In this document: positions 15,042 through 22,550 of the stretch, in pieces
Numbering within the stretch: the stretch's first letter is position 1
Layout: the number at the start of each line of letters is the position of its first letter
Assembly: GCA_035946955.1 (NCBI GenBank)
Contig: DASYYE010000154.1
Span: 1 to 43,444, forward strand
Length of the DNA: 43,444 nt
From: DASYYE01 sp035946955
GTDB lineage: Bacteria; Actinomycetota; Actinomycetes; Streptosporangiales; Streptosporangiaceae
Reading direction: 5' to 3'
Notes under the pieces: model-generated
Told to the model about the DNA's origin: nothing
The model's input: the letters and a program-made list of their open reading frames with translations, nothing else
The model's database searches: none
Made by a program: the position numbers and the translations under genes

Positions 15042-16004
15042 GTGAGCGCAGTGGGCAGGACAGCCAAGGCGCTGCGGCTGGGCACGCGCAAGAGCCCGAT
15101 GGCCCTGGCCCAGTCGAGCCGGGTGGCTGAGCTCATCACCCAGCACACCGGGGCCAGCGTGGAGCTGGTCGGGCTCACCTCGTTCGGCGACCTCACCACG
15201 GCCCGGCTCGACCAGATCGGTGGGGTGGGCGTTTTCGTGAGCGCCATCCGGGAGAGCCTGCTGGCCAACGAGGTGGACCTGGCGGTCCACTCCCTCAAAG
15301 ACCTGCCGACCGCCGCCGCGCCCGGCCTCAGGCTGGCGGCTGTGCCAGCCCGCGACGACCCCCGGGACGCGCTCGTCGGCCGGGACCGAGCCAAACTGGC
15401 TGACCTGCCAGCAGGGGCACGGATCGGCACCGGCTCGCCACGCCGGGCCGCCCAGCTGCGGCTCATACGGCCAGACATCTGCCCGGTCGCGGTGCGCGGC
15501 AATGCCGGGACCAGGCTCGCGAAGGTCAGCGGCGGTGAGCTCGACGCGGTGGTCCTCGCCTATGCGGGCCTCGCCAGGATCGGCCAGCTCGACCTGGTCA
15601 GCCAGATCTTCGAGGTCGACCAAATGGCCCCGGCGCCAGGCCAAGGCGCGCTCGCGGTCGAGTGCCGAGAGGACGACCCGGAACTGACAGCCCTGCTCGC
15701 GCGCATCGACGACCCGCCCAGCCGCGCCGCCGTCACGGCGGAGCGCGCCGTGCTGGCCGGGCTCGAGGCGGGGTGCAGCGCGCCCGTCGGGGCATATGCT
15801 GCCGGGACTGGGGATGTACTCCACCTGTCCGCGGTTGCCATCGCAGGGGACGGCAGGTCTGCTGTGCGGGCAAGCCTGTCCGGCCCGCTGCCACAAGCGG
15901 CCTGGCTTGGCCACGAGGTAGCAGCGGAACTCCTGCGGCGTGGAGCAGTAAGAGACGTGGCGGCCAGTGCCGCACTGATCAGTGACGGGGACGGTGCGCA
16001 GTGA
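15042..16004 (+). CDS. hemC: Hydroxymethylbilane synthase (porphobilinogen deaminase)
   Basis: A 320-residue enzyme joining four porphobilinogens into hydroxymethylbilane. The dipyrromethane cofactor attaches to the Cys in LEAGCSAPVGAYA (about residue 246). RLGTRKSPMALAQS opens the protein. AVHSLKDLPT contains part of the active-site loop, and IGTGSPRRAAQL and VAVRGNAGTRLAKV hold the Arg residues that bind the growing chain. MAPAPGQGALAVECR is the hinge to domain 3. Starting GTG 15042 gives the normal short lead-in to the first strand. The stop overlaps the next gene's GTG (GTGA), so hemD is translationally coupled. All key residues are present. Confidence 0.97.
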   Translation: MSAVGRTAKALRLGTRKSPMALAQSSRVAELITQHTGASVELVGLTSFGDLTTARLDQIGGVGVFVSAIRESLLANEVDLAVHSLKDLPTAAAPGLRLAAVPARDDPRDALVGRDRAKLADLPAGARIGTGSPRRAAQLRLIRPDICPVAVRGNAGTRLAKVSGGELDAVVLAYAGLARIGQLDLVSQIFEVDQMAPAPGQGALAVECREDDPELTALLARIDDPPSRAAVTAERAVLAGLEAGCSAPVGAYAAGTGDVLHLSAVAIAGDGRSAVRASLSGPLPQAAWLGHEVAAELLRRGAVRDVAASAALISDGDGAQ

Positions 16005-17647
16005 ACCCCATGCCGGTCACAACGAGCCCGCCAGCCACGGCTGGCGGCAGCCAGGTAAGGCCGGCGAGCACTCCGCTCGCAGGCGCCGGGCTGGTGGCCT
16101 TCGTCGGCGCGGGCCCAGGTGACGAGAGACTGCTCACGCTGCGGGCCGCTGAGCTGCTCGGGTCCGCTGACCTCGTGGTCGGCGAGCCCACGCTCACGGC
16201 ACGCCTGCGCCACCTGGTGCGTGGCGAGGCAGTCGTCGCCGAGGCCGCCGCACTGGCGCAGGACCCGCGTTTCCTGGTCAATGCGGCCAAGTCCGGGCAA
16301 CTCGTCGTACGGCTGTGCGAAGGGGACCCCCTGCTGTTCTCGGGCACCGCCCTGGAGGCGGACGCCTGCGCCCAGGCCGGGACACCGCTGGAGATCGTGC
16401 CAGGAGTCCCCCCGGCCACTGCCGTGCCAGCTTTCGCCGGTATCCCGCTCACAGGGGCCGGAGCCGGGGACATCCGCATCGTCGGGTCATCTGACCTGGG
16501 CCGCGTGTACGCGGACGGCCCCTCGTCTGCCAGCCTGGTGGTGCTCGGCGCGGAGTCAGGGCCGGCCGACATCGCCAAGGCACTCATCGCCGCCGGGTGG
16601 GCCGACGCCACCCCGATGGCCATCACCTGGAACGGCACAGTCACCGGCCAGCGCACCGTAGTCACCAAGCTGTCCTCGGTGGCCGCGGACCTCAAAGCGG
16701 CCGGTGTGAGCCTGCTCACCGAAGACGGGCCCGCGATCGCCGTCATCGGCGGAGCAGCGGCCCATCAGGGACTGTCCTGGTTCGAGAGCAAGCCCTTGTT
16801 CGGCTGGCGGGTGCTCGTCCCCCGGACCAAGGAGCAGGCAGCGAGCGTCTGCGAGCGACTGCGCTCGTATGGCGCGGTGCCGGAGGTCGTACCGACCATC
16901 GCGGTCGAGCCGCCGCGCACGCCGCAGCAGATGGAACGGGCGGTCACCGGCCTAGTCACAGGCAGGTTCCAGTGGATCGCCTTCACCTCGGCAAATGCGG
17001 TCCGTGCGATCCGCGAGAAGGTCGAGGAGTACGGCCTGGACGCGCGGGCCTTCGCGGGCGTCAAGGTGGCCGCCGTGGGTGAGCAGACCGCCGCAGCCCT
17101 GCTGGAGTTCGGCATCAAACCCGACCTGGTCCCAGACAGCGACCAGTCAAGCGAGGGCCTGGCCGCCGTCTGGCCGCCCTACGACGATGTGCTCGACCCG
17201 CTGAACCGGGTGCTGCTGCCACGGGCCGACATCGCCACGGAGACGCTGCTGGCCCGCCTGGCCGAGCTGGGATGGGAAGCCGAAGACGTCACCGCGTACC
17301 GGACCGTGCGGGCAGCCCCGCCGCCTGCCCCGATCCGCGAGGCGATCAAGACCGGCGGGTTCGACGCGGTCCTGTTCACCTCCTCCTCGACGGTGCGCAA
17401 CCTGATCGGCATCGCGGGCAAGCCACACGCAGTGACCGTGGTCGCGGTCATCGGCCCACAGACGGCACACACCGCCGCCGAGTACGGGCTGCGCGTGGAC
17501 GTGACGGCGCCGTCGCCGTCAGCCGCGGCCCTCGTGGACGCGCTAGCGGCCCACGGTGCGCAACTGCGCGACGCGGCCGCCGCGGCTGGCGAGCCGGTCC
17601 GCAGGCCCAGCGAGCGCCGCCGCGGGGCTCGCCGTCGGCTGCGCTGA
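16001..17647 (+). CDS. hemD: Fused uroporphyrinogen-III C-methyltransferase / uroporphyrinogen-III synthase
   Basis: A 548-residue bifunctional protein. The N-terminal half (about residues 30-260) is a SUMT/CobA-type tetrapyrrole methylase: LVAFVGAGPGDERLLTLRAA, VVRLCEGDPLLFSG and VPGVPPATAVPAFAGIPLTG. It would make precorrin-2 for siroheme and cobalamin from uroporphyrinogen III. The C-terminal half (about 268-520) is HemD, which cyclises hydroxymethylbilane with inversion of ring D: GWRVLVPRTKEQAASV, WIAFTSANAVRAIREK, KVAAVGEQTAAAL, VLLPRADIATETL, DAVLFTSSSTVRNLIGI and AVIGPQTAHTA. The EGDP segment differs from the canonical GGDP of stand-alone CobA, so methylase activity is probable rather than certain. 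The tail is Arg-rich and unconserved. It starts at GTG 16001 inside the hemC stop. The fusion is the normal actinobacterial arrangement. Confidence 0.94.
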   Translation: MNPMPVTTSPPATAGGSQVRPASTPLAGAGLVAFVGAGPGDERLLTLRAAELLGSADLVVGEPTLTARLRHLVRGEAVVAEAAALAQDPRFLVNAAKSGQLVVRLCEGDPLLFSGTALEADACAQAGTPLEIVPGVPPATAVPAFAGIPLTGAGAGDIRIVGSSDLGRVYADGPSSASLVVLGAESGPADIAKALIAAGWADATPMAITWNGTVTGQRTVVTKLSSVAADLKAAGVSLLTEDGPAIAVIGGAAAHQGLSWFESKPLFGWRVLVPRTKEQAASVCERLRSYGAVPEVVPTIAVEPPRTPQQMERAVTGLVTGRFQWIAFTSANAVRAIREKVEEYGLDARAFAGVKVAAVGEQTAAALLEFGIKPDLVPDSDQSSEGLAAVWPPYDDVLDPLNRVLLPRADIATETLLARLAELGWEAEDVTAYRTVRAAPPPAPIREAIKTGGFDAVLFTSSSTVRNLIGIAGKPHAVTVVAVIGPQTAHTAAEYGLRVDVTAPSPSAAALVDALAAHGAQLRDAAAAAGEPVRRPSERRRGARRRLR

Positions 17648-17735
17648 CAGTCCTACCTGAATACAAAACTTCGTATCCCCCAGGCGAGTGGTCTGGCAGA
17701 CCAACCGAGCCCGCCCGTCCCGAAAGGAGTGGCTG

Positions 17736-18722
17736 GTGTCTCAGGGATTCCCGGCAGCCCGCCCCCGCAGGCTCCGCCGGACAGCCGCGATGCGGCGGCT
17801 GGTGGCCACAACCAGCGTCCAGGGTGCTGACCTGGTGCAGCCCCTGTTCATCAAGGAGGGCATCACCGACCCTCAGCCAGTGCCATCTATGCCGGGGGTG
17901 GTGCAGCACACCCGCGACAGCCTGCGCGAGGCGGCTGCTGCGGCGGTGGACGCGGGAGTGGGCGGGCTGATCCTGTTCGGCATCCCGGCGGTCAAGGACA
18001 GCCGCGGCTCGGCGGCCGACGACCCCGGCGGGATCGTCCAGCAGGCCCTGGCCGACCTGGCCAAAGAAGTCGGCGGTGCCACCGTGCTCATGGCTGACCT
18101 GTGCCTCGACGAGTACACCGACCATGGCCACTGCGGCCTGCTCACGCCGGACGGTGAGGTGGACAACGACGCCACCCTCCAGCGGTACCAGGCCATTGCG
18201 GTGGCCCAGGCCAGCGCCGGGGCCCACGTGGTCGCCCCCAGCGGGATGATGGACGGCCAGGTCGCAGCGATCAGGCAGGCACTCGACGGAGCAGGGTTCG
18301 CCGAGGTGGCCATCTGTGCCTACTCGGCCAAATACGCCTCCGGTTTCTACGGCCCCTTCCGGGACGCGGCCGAGTGTGCCCCCCAGTTCGGGGACCGTGC
18401 CGCCTACCAGCAGGATCCGCGTTCCGGGGATGCCCTGGCCGAGGTGCTGCTCGACATCGACGAGGGTGCCGACATCGTCATGGTCAAACCGGCACTGCCC
18501 TACCTCGACATCGTCGCGAAGGCCGCCGCGGTCTCCCCGGTCCCGGTTGCTGCCTACCAGGTGAGCGGGGAGTACTCGATGGTGGAGGCCGCCGCGGCCC
18601 AGGGCTGGCTGGACCGTGAGCGGGTCATCATGGAGACACTCACCGCGATCCGCCGCGCCGGGGCCAGCATCATCCTGACCTACTGGGCGGCCGAGGTGGC
18701 GCGCCGCCTCGTTCGCAGCTGA
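17736..18722 (+). CDS. hemB: Porphobilinogen synthase (delta-aminolevulinate dehydratase)
   Basis: A 328-residue enzyme that condenses two 5-aminolevulinates to porphobilinogen. I start it at GTG 17736, which has a clear AAAGGAG seven bases upstream; the GTG at 17688 lies before that site. The two Schiff-base lysines are in AYSAKYASGFYGPFR (about K199) and IVMVKPALPYLD (about K252). The metal site reads DLCLDEYTDHGHCG. Zinc-type enzymes carry three Cys here; this one keeps the first and third but has Asp at the second, an intermediate set seen in actinobacteria, so metal preference cannot be assigned. RGSAADDPGGIVQQAL is the usual lid region. A terminator follows at 18753. Confidence 0.96.
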   Translation: MSQGFPAARPRRLRRTAAMRRLVATTSVQGADLVQPLFIKEGITDPQPVPSMPGVVQHTRDSLREAAAAAVDAGVGGLILFGIPAVKDSRGSAADDPGGIVQQALADLAKEVGGATVLMADLCLDEYTDHGHCGLLTPDGEVDNDATLQRYQAIAVAQASAGAHVVAPSGMMDGQVAAIRQALDGAGFAEVAICAYSAKYASGFYGPFRDAAECAPQFGDRAAYQQDPRSGDALAEVLLDIDEGADIVMVKPALPYLDIVAKAAAVSPVPVAAYQVSGEYSMVEAAAAQGWLDRERVIMETLTAIRRAGASIILTYWAAEVARRLVRS

Positions 18723-18752
18723 GCGCAGGGGACGCTTCGGACAGGTCATCCC

Positions 18753-18777
18753 AAACGGGATAGCTTAAACCCGTTTT
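18753..18777 (+). terminator. Intrinsic terminator after hemB
   Basis: AAACGGG (18753-18759) and CCCGTTT (18770-18776) form a 7-bp stem with a 10-nt loop, running straight into TTTTAT. It lies 30 bases after the hemB stop and is the only hairpin in the window with a real U-tract. It likely ends the rex-hemACDB transcript. Confidence 0.7.
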
Positions 18778-18880
18778 ATGTATCGGCTGGGCAACAGCTA
18801 ACCGAGTCGCCTGCGCGGGAGGGTGCCGCCCCGGCATTATCGAAGGGGAGATAGGCGCCGAGCGGGGAGTTGGGCACCAA

Positions 18881-19579
18881 ATGGTTGAGGCGCTGCTGCG
18901 CCGGAGCCGCCGCGGGCTGGAGACGGACCGGATGGCAGCCGCCCTGAGGTACGCGGCTATGGGCTGGCCGGTCTGTCCGGGTGCCCAGGCAAGCGTTCCG
19001 CCCTCGCGGCACCTGCGTCCTTCGCTGGCCTCGCGCGGGTATGTCCGTGAGGTTGGCCGTGCCTGTTCATGCGACCGGATCGGCTGCCCGGCGCCGGGCG
19101 CGCACCCGGTCTCGCCCGCCTGGCAGATCGAGGCGTCCGCCGACCCCGCCGATGTCGGCCGGTGGTGGCGGGAGCGCCCGCGGGCGAGCATCATCCTGGT
19201 GACCGGGCGTGTGTTCGATGTGCTCGACGTGCCTGTCCGGGCCGGGGCTGTCGCGCTCGCCGCCATGAACAGCGCGGGGACTCGTCCGGGCCCGGTCGCG
19301 GTGGGGCCAGAGGACCGCGCTTACTTCTTTGTCGTCACTCGCGGGACCCCCGCGCACGCGGATGAGTGGTGGTCGTGTCACCTTGACTGCGAGCCGGGGA
19401 TCGAGCAGGCGTCTGGGCTGCGCTGGCACTGCCGGGACAGCTATGTTGTCGCTCCGTCGCCGGGCGGCGGGCGGCTGCCCGCGGTGGGGTGGGTCTGTGA
19501 GCCGGGGGAGTACTCGCTGCCGGATGCCCTGCGGCTGATCGGGTTCCTGACCGACGCCTGCGATGGCGTGATGCGGTGA
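18881..19579 (+). CDS. Stand-alone primase-polymerase (prim-pol) N-terminal-like protein
   Basis: A 232-residue protein resembling the N-terminal domain of bifunctional DNA primase/polymerases. AALRYAAMGWPVCPGAQA opens the domain, SCDRIGCPAPGAHPVSPAW carries the Cys/His positions seen in these proteins, and VGRWWRERPRASIILVTGR precedes VFDVLDVPVRAGAVAL, where active prim-pols have the acidic catalytic pair; here DVLDV is compatible with it. No helicase domain is attached, and no phage or plasmid genes surround it. Homologous ORFs are a standing feature of actinobacterial heme clusters. The start ATG at 18881 lacks an obvious ribosome site. Its stop overlaps the hemL ATG by one base (TGATG), so the two are coupled. 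Its function is unknown; nucleic-acid synthesis is possible but unproven. Confidence 0.75.
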   Translation: MVEALLRRSRRGLETDRMAAALRYAAMGWPVCPGAQASVPPSRHLRPSLASRGYVREVGRACSCDRIGCPAPGAHPVSPAWQIEASADPADVGRWWRERPRASIILVTGRVFDVLDVPVRAGAVALAAMNSAGTRPGPVAVGPEDRAYFFVVTRGTPAHADEWWSCHLDCEPGIEQASGLRWHCRDSYVVAPSPGGGRLPAVGWVCEPGEYSLPDALRLIGFLTDACDGVMR

Positions 19580-20877
19580 TGGCTGACCACCCGGACAACT
19601 CGGAGGTTTTCGCCCGCGCTCGTGCAGTCACCCCTGGTGGGGTGAACTCGCCGGTCCGCGCGTTCGGGGCCGTGGGGGGCGAGCCGGTTTTCATGGCGGC
19701 CGGCCAAGGCCCTTACCTCATCGACATCACCGGGCGACGGCTGGTGGACCTGGTCTGTTCCTGGGGGCCGCTGGTGCTGGGCCACGCACACCCCGAGGTG
19801 GTCGCGGCGGTCACGGCGGCCGCCGCCCGCGGCACGTCGTTCGGTGCCGCAACCCCGGGCGAGGTCGAGCTCGCCGAGGAGATAGTGGCCCGCACGCCCG
19901 TGGACAAGGTCAGGCTGGTCAACTCGGGGACCGAGGCCACCATGTCCGCGGTCCGCCTGGCCCGGGCATTCACCGGCCGGCGGGTGGTGCTGAAGTTCGC
20001 GGGCTGCTACCACGGCCACGTGGATGCGTTGCTCGTGGCCGCCGGGTCCGGTGTGGCCACGTTCGGCCTGCCCGACACGCCGGGGGTGACAGGCGCCAGC
20101 GCGCAGGACACTCTGGTCCTCCCCTATAACGACGCGGACGCGGTCCGCCAGGTCTTCGCTGACCACGGATCTGACATCGCCGCGGTGGTCACTGAGGCGT
20201 GCCCGGCGAACATGGGCGTGGTCCCGCCTGCGGCTGGCTTCAACGAGCTGCTCGCGCAGGAGTGCCGTGACCATGGTGCGCTCTTGGTCATGGACGAGGT
20301 GCTCACCGGGTTCCGGGTCACCCGCTCTGGCTGGTACGGGCGGGAGGGCGTAGCTGGCGACCTGATGACGTTCGGCAAGGTGATGGGCGGCGGGCTGCCC
20401 GCGGCGGCGTTCGGCGGGCGGGCTGAGGTCATGGACCTCCTGGCCCCCTTGGGGCCCGTCTACCAGGCCGGCACGCTCTCGGGGAACCCGCTGGCCACCG
20501 CGGCGGGCCTGGCCACGCTGCGCGCCTGCACGCCCGAGGTGTACGCGCGCCTGGACGAGGCCGCAGCCACCGTGGCCAAGCTCGCTTCCGATGAGCTGGC
20601 ATCGGCCGGTGTGACGTTCCGGCTCCAGCAGGCGGGCAACCTGTTCTCGGTATTCCTCGGCCGTGAGGAGCCGGTCCGCGACTTCACTGACGCGCGCGCA
20701 CAATCCAGCGCGGCGTACGCGGCGTTCTTCCACGCCATGCTGGCGGGCGGCGTCTACCTGCCGCCCTCGCCCTATGAGGCGTGGTTCCTGTCCGCGGCCC
20801 ATGACGACGAGGCAGTTGACCTCATCGCTGCCGCGCTGCCCGGCGCGGCCCGCGCGGCAGCGACCGTCCTGGGCTAG
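19579..20877 (+). CDS. hemL: Glutamate-1-semialdehyde 2,1-aminomutase
   Basis: A 432-residue PLP enzyme converting glutamate-1-semialdehyde to 5-aminolevulinate, the step between HemA and HemB. The PLP lysine is in LMTFGKVMGGGLPAAAFGG (about residue 268). Other family blocks are VTPGGVNSPVRAF at the start, DLVCSWGPLVLGHAHP, RLVNSGTEATMSAVRLAR, FAGCYHGHVDALLVAAGSG, LLVMDEVLTGFR and QAGTLSGNPLATAAGL. I use ATG 19579, overlapping the preceding stop by one base, rather than GTG 19576, which adds one residue. It is separated from the other hem genes by the prim-pol-like ORF and the hemB terminator, so it may have its own transcription. No terminator hairpin is obvious after it. Confidence 0.97.
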   Translation: MADHPDNSEVFARARAVTPGGVNSPVRAFGAVGGEPVFMAAGQGPYLIDITGRRLVDLVCSWGPLVLGHAHPEVVAAVTAAAARGTSFGAATPGEVELAEEIVARTPVDKVRLVNSGTEATMSAVRLARAFTGRRVVLKFAGCYHGHVDALLVAAGSGVATFGLPDTPGVTGASAQDTLVLPYNDADAVRQVFADHGSDIAAVVTEACPANMGVVPPAAGFNELLAQECRDHGALLVMDEVLTGFRVTRSGWYGREGVAGDLMTFGKVMGGGLPAAAFGGRAEVMDLLAPLGPVYQAGTLSGNPLATAAGLATLRACTPEVYARLDEAAATVAKLASDELASAGVTFRLQQAGNLFSVFLGREEPVRDFTDARAQSSAAYAAFFHAMLAGGVYLPPSPYEAWFLSAAHDDEAVDLIAAALPGAARAAATVLG

Positions 20878-21175
20878 CGGTGCGCTAACGGTTCCCGGCC
20901 CGCGCCGTCACTGGGTGAAGGGTGTGGATTCGGTGCCGGGAGATGAATGTGCGCTCGTGGAGAATCTTTTGTCCGTTTGCGCACATCGATCACTGCGATG
21001 ATCATTGTGGCTCTTGGAACGGGGCGATCTTTTGTCCGCGACGGTACATCCATCATGGATGAAGATCATCTTGATCTTATCGAGAGTGTCTGGTGTGGTC
21101 TGTGAGACGAAGGTGACGTTGGTGACAAGGCTGGGCTGGGTGCAGGCCGGAACGCCCGGGTAAGCTGGCCGGGCC
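20878..21175. other. Intergenic region rich in short palindromes
   Basis: Unusually A/T-rich for this window and holding no credible gene. ATCTTTTGTCCG occurs twice, at 20964-20975 and 21027-21038, exactly 63 bp apart. Between and after them are an imperfect palindrome (20982-21009), a perfect 7-1-7 palindrome (CATCCATCATGGATG, 21047-21061) and a perfect 5-1-5 palindrome (AAGATCATCTT, 21062-21072). This looks like a multi-site operator region for the cytochrome c maturation genes downstream or a remnant of a small element. Confidence 0.5.
21161..21166 (+). promoter_or_regulatory. -10-like hexamer TAAGCT of the cytochrome c maturation cluster
   Basis: TAAGCT ends nine bases before the ATG at 21176, giving at most a leader of two or three bases. 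The same hexamer stands just before the DUF4229 gene (29538) and upstream of mfd (31648). No Shine-Dalgarno is present. Confidence 0.4.
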
Positions 21176-21838
21176 ATGAGCCAGACAACCCCTTCGACGC
21201 CACCGGTGGGTCAGGGGACAGTGGTCCATCTGCTGCGCCACGGGGAGGTCTACAACCCCGCTGGCATCCTGTACGGCCGCCTCCCCGGGTACCACCTGTC
21301 CGACGAGGGCACCCTGATGGCCAAGGCCGCTGCCGCGTTCCTGGCCGGGCGGCCGGTCACGGTGGTGATGTCCTCACCGCTGGAGCGCGCGCTGGAGACT
21401 GCCGCCCCGCTGGCCGCCCAGTTCGGCGTGGACGTGATTGTCGATGAGCGGCTCATCGAGCCATGGAACCACTTCGAAGGGCAGGCCTTCGGGGTCGGTG
21501 ACGGCGCGCTCTGGCGCCCCGCGCACTGGCTGGCCCTGCGCAACCCCTTCCGCCCATCGTGGGGAGAGCCGTACGCGAGCATCGCCGCGCGGATGAACTC
21601 GGTCATGGCCGACGCGGCCCAGTTGGCCGACGGGCAGGAGGCCGTGTGCGTGAGCCACCAGTTGCCGATCTGGGTGGCACGCCGTTACGTGGAGGGGCGC
21701 CCGCTGTGGCACAACCCAGCTCGCCGCGAGTGCAGCCTCGCCAGCGTGACCAGTGTCAGCTATGACGGCGCGCAGGTCACTGGCGTGGGCTATGCGGAGC
21801 CAGCCGGCGGTGGGCGGCATCAGGCCCACGGGGCCTAG
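21176..21838 (+). CDS. Histidine phosphatase (phosphoglycerate-mutase superfamily)
   Basis: A 220-residue cytoplasmic phosphatase of the histidine-phosphatase superfamily. The catalytic His lies in VVHLLRHGEVYNPAG; the second His is in AVCVSHQLPIWVARR; the acid-base Glu region is RLIEPWNHFEGQ; VVMSSPLERALETA carries the phosphate-binding Arg. This is a conserved first gene of actinobacterial cytochrome c maturation clusters, next to tlpA/resA, resB and ccsB, but its substrate is not known. Transcription appears leaderless. A 97-bp gap separates it from tlpA, which has its own ribosome site. Confidence 0.9.
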   Translation: MSQTTPSTPPVGQGTVVHLLRHGEVYNPAGILYGRLPGYHLSDEGTLMAKAAAAFLAGRPVTVVMSSPLERALETAAPLAAQFGVDVIVDERLIEPWNHFEGQAFGVGDGALWRPAHWLALRNPFRPSWGEPYASIAARMNSVMADAAQLADGQEAVCVSHQLPIWVARRYVEGRPLWHNPARRECSLASVTSVSYDGAQVTGVGYAEPAGGGRHQAHGA

Positions 21839-21935
21839 CGCGCCCCTCCTTGCACATAGCCCGAGCCCGCTGTCACAGCTCGCGGCCTGGTCGGGCACAA
21901 TAGAGCGCGGCACTACCGCTTGTAGGAGATTGCCA

Positions 21936-22550
21936 GTGTCCCCTCGACCGCGTTCCCTGAGCCACGTCAACCGCGCCGCTGCGGCGGTCGCGGTGGCAGT
22001 GCTCGCCACGGTGGGGCTGTCCGCGTGCGCGGCCGGGGCGATCGGCCAGAACACTCCCGCCAGCAGCGGGGACAGCTTCGTGTCGGGGAACGCGGGGACC
22101 ACCGTGTTCGCGCTGGGGAGTGGCCCGGTCGCACCACGGGTCGCTGGGCAGACCCTGACCGGCGGGAAGCTGAGCCTGTCACAGTTCGCAGGCCACGTCG
22201 TAGTCGTGAACTTCTGGGGCTCGTGGTGCACGCCCTGCCGGGAAGAAGCGCCAGCGCTGGCCGCACTGGCAGACCACTTCGCCAGCGCGGGGGTGCGCTT
22301 CCTCGGTGTTGACATCCGCGACGAGCCCACGAGCGCGCTGGCCTTCGCCCGGAACTTCCGCATCGGCTACCCCAGCCTGTCCGACCCCTCGGACGAAATC
22401 GCCCTGGCCTTCCGTAACACGGTCCCCCCGGCCGGCATCCCGACCACGCTGGTCATCAGCCGGACTGGGCGCATCACGGCACGGGTGATCGGCGCGGCCT
22501 CCTTCGGTGGACTGGACCGCCTGATCACCCGGGCGGCGCAGGCATCATGA
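21936..22550 (+). CDS. TlpA/ResA-type thiol-disulfide lipoprotein
   Basis: A 204-residue membrane-anchored thioredoxin that keeps apocytochrome c cysteines reduced outside the membrane, ready for heme attachment. I start at GTG 21936 because TAGGAG precedes it and the protein then opens with a lipoprotein signal (AVAVAVLATVGLSACAAG, lipobox LSAC). The longer frame begins inside the upstream gene. The active site is VVNFWGSWCTPCREEAP (CxxC near residues 98-101), and GIPTTLVISRTGRI holds the cis-Pro loop. A thiol-reducing partner such as CcdA would normally be encoded next; it is absent here. The stop overlaps the resB ATG (ATGA), implying coupled translation. Confidence 0.92.
   Translation: MSPRPRSLSHVNRAAAAVAVAVLATVGLSACAAGAIGQNTPASSGDSFVSGNAGTTVFALGSGPVAPRVAGQTLTGGKLSLSQFAGHVVVVNFWGSWCTPCREEAPALAALADHFASAGVRFLGVDIRDEPTSALAFARNFRIGYPSLSDPSDEIALAFRNTVPPAGIPTTLVISRTGRITARVIGAASFGGLDRLITRAAQAS

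Noticed and set aside
19441..20802. 453-residue minus-strand ORF opposite hemL
   Set aside because: hemL on the plus strand is complete with its PLP lysine; the minus frame is a compositional shadow.
20908..21177. 89-residue minus-strand ORF in the hemL-downstream gap
   Set aside because: No family resemblance and no ribosome site; the repeated DKR/TKD words come from the twin ATCTTTTGTCCG motif read antisense.
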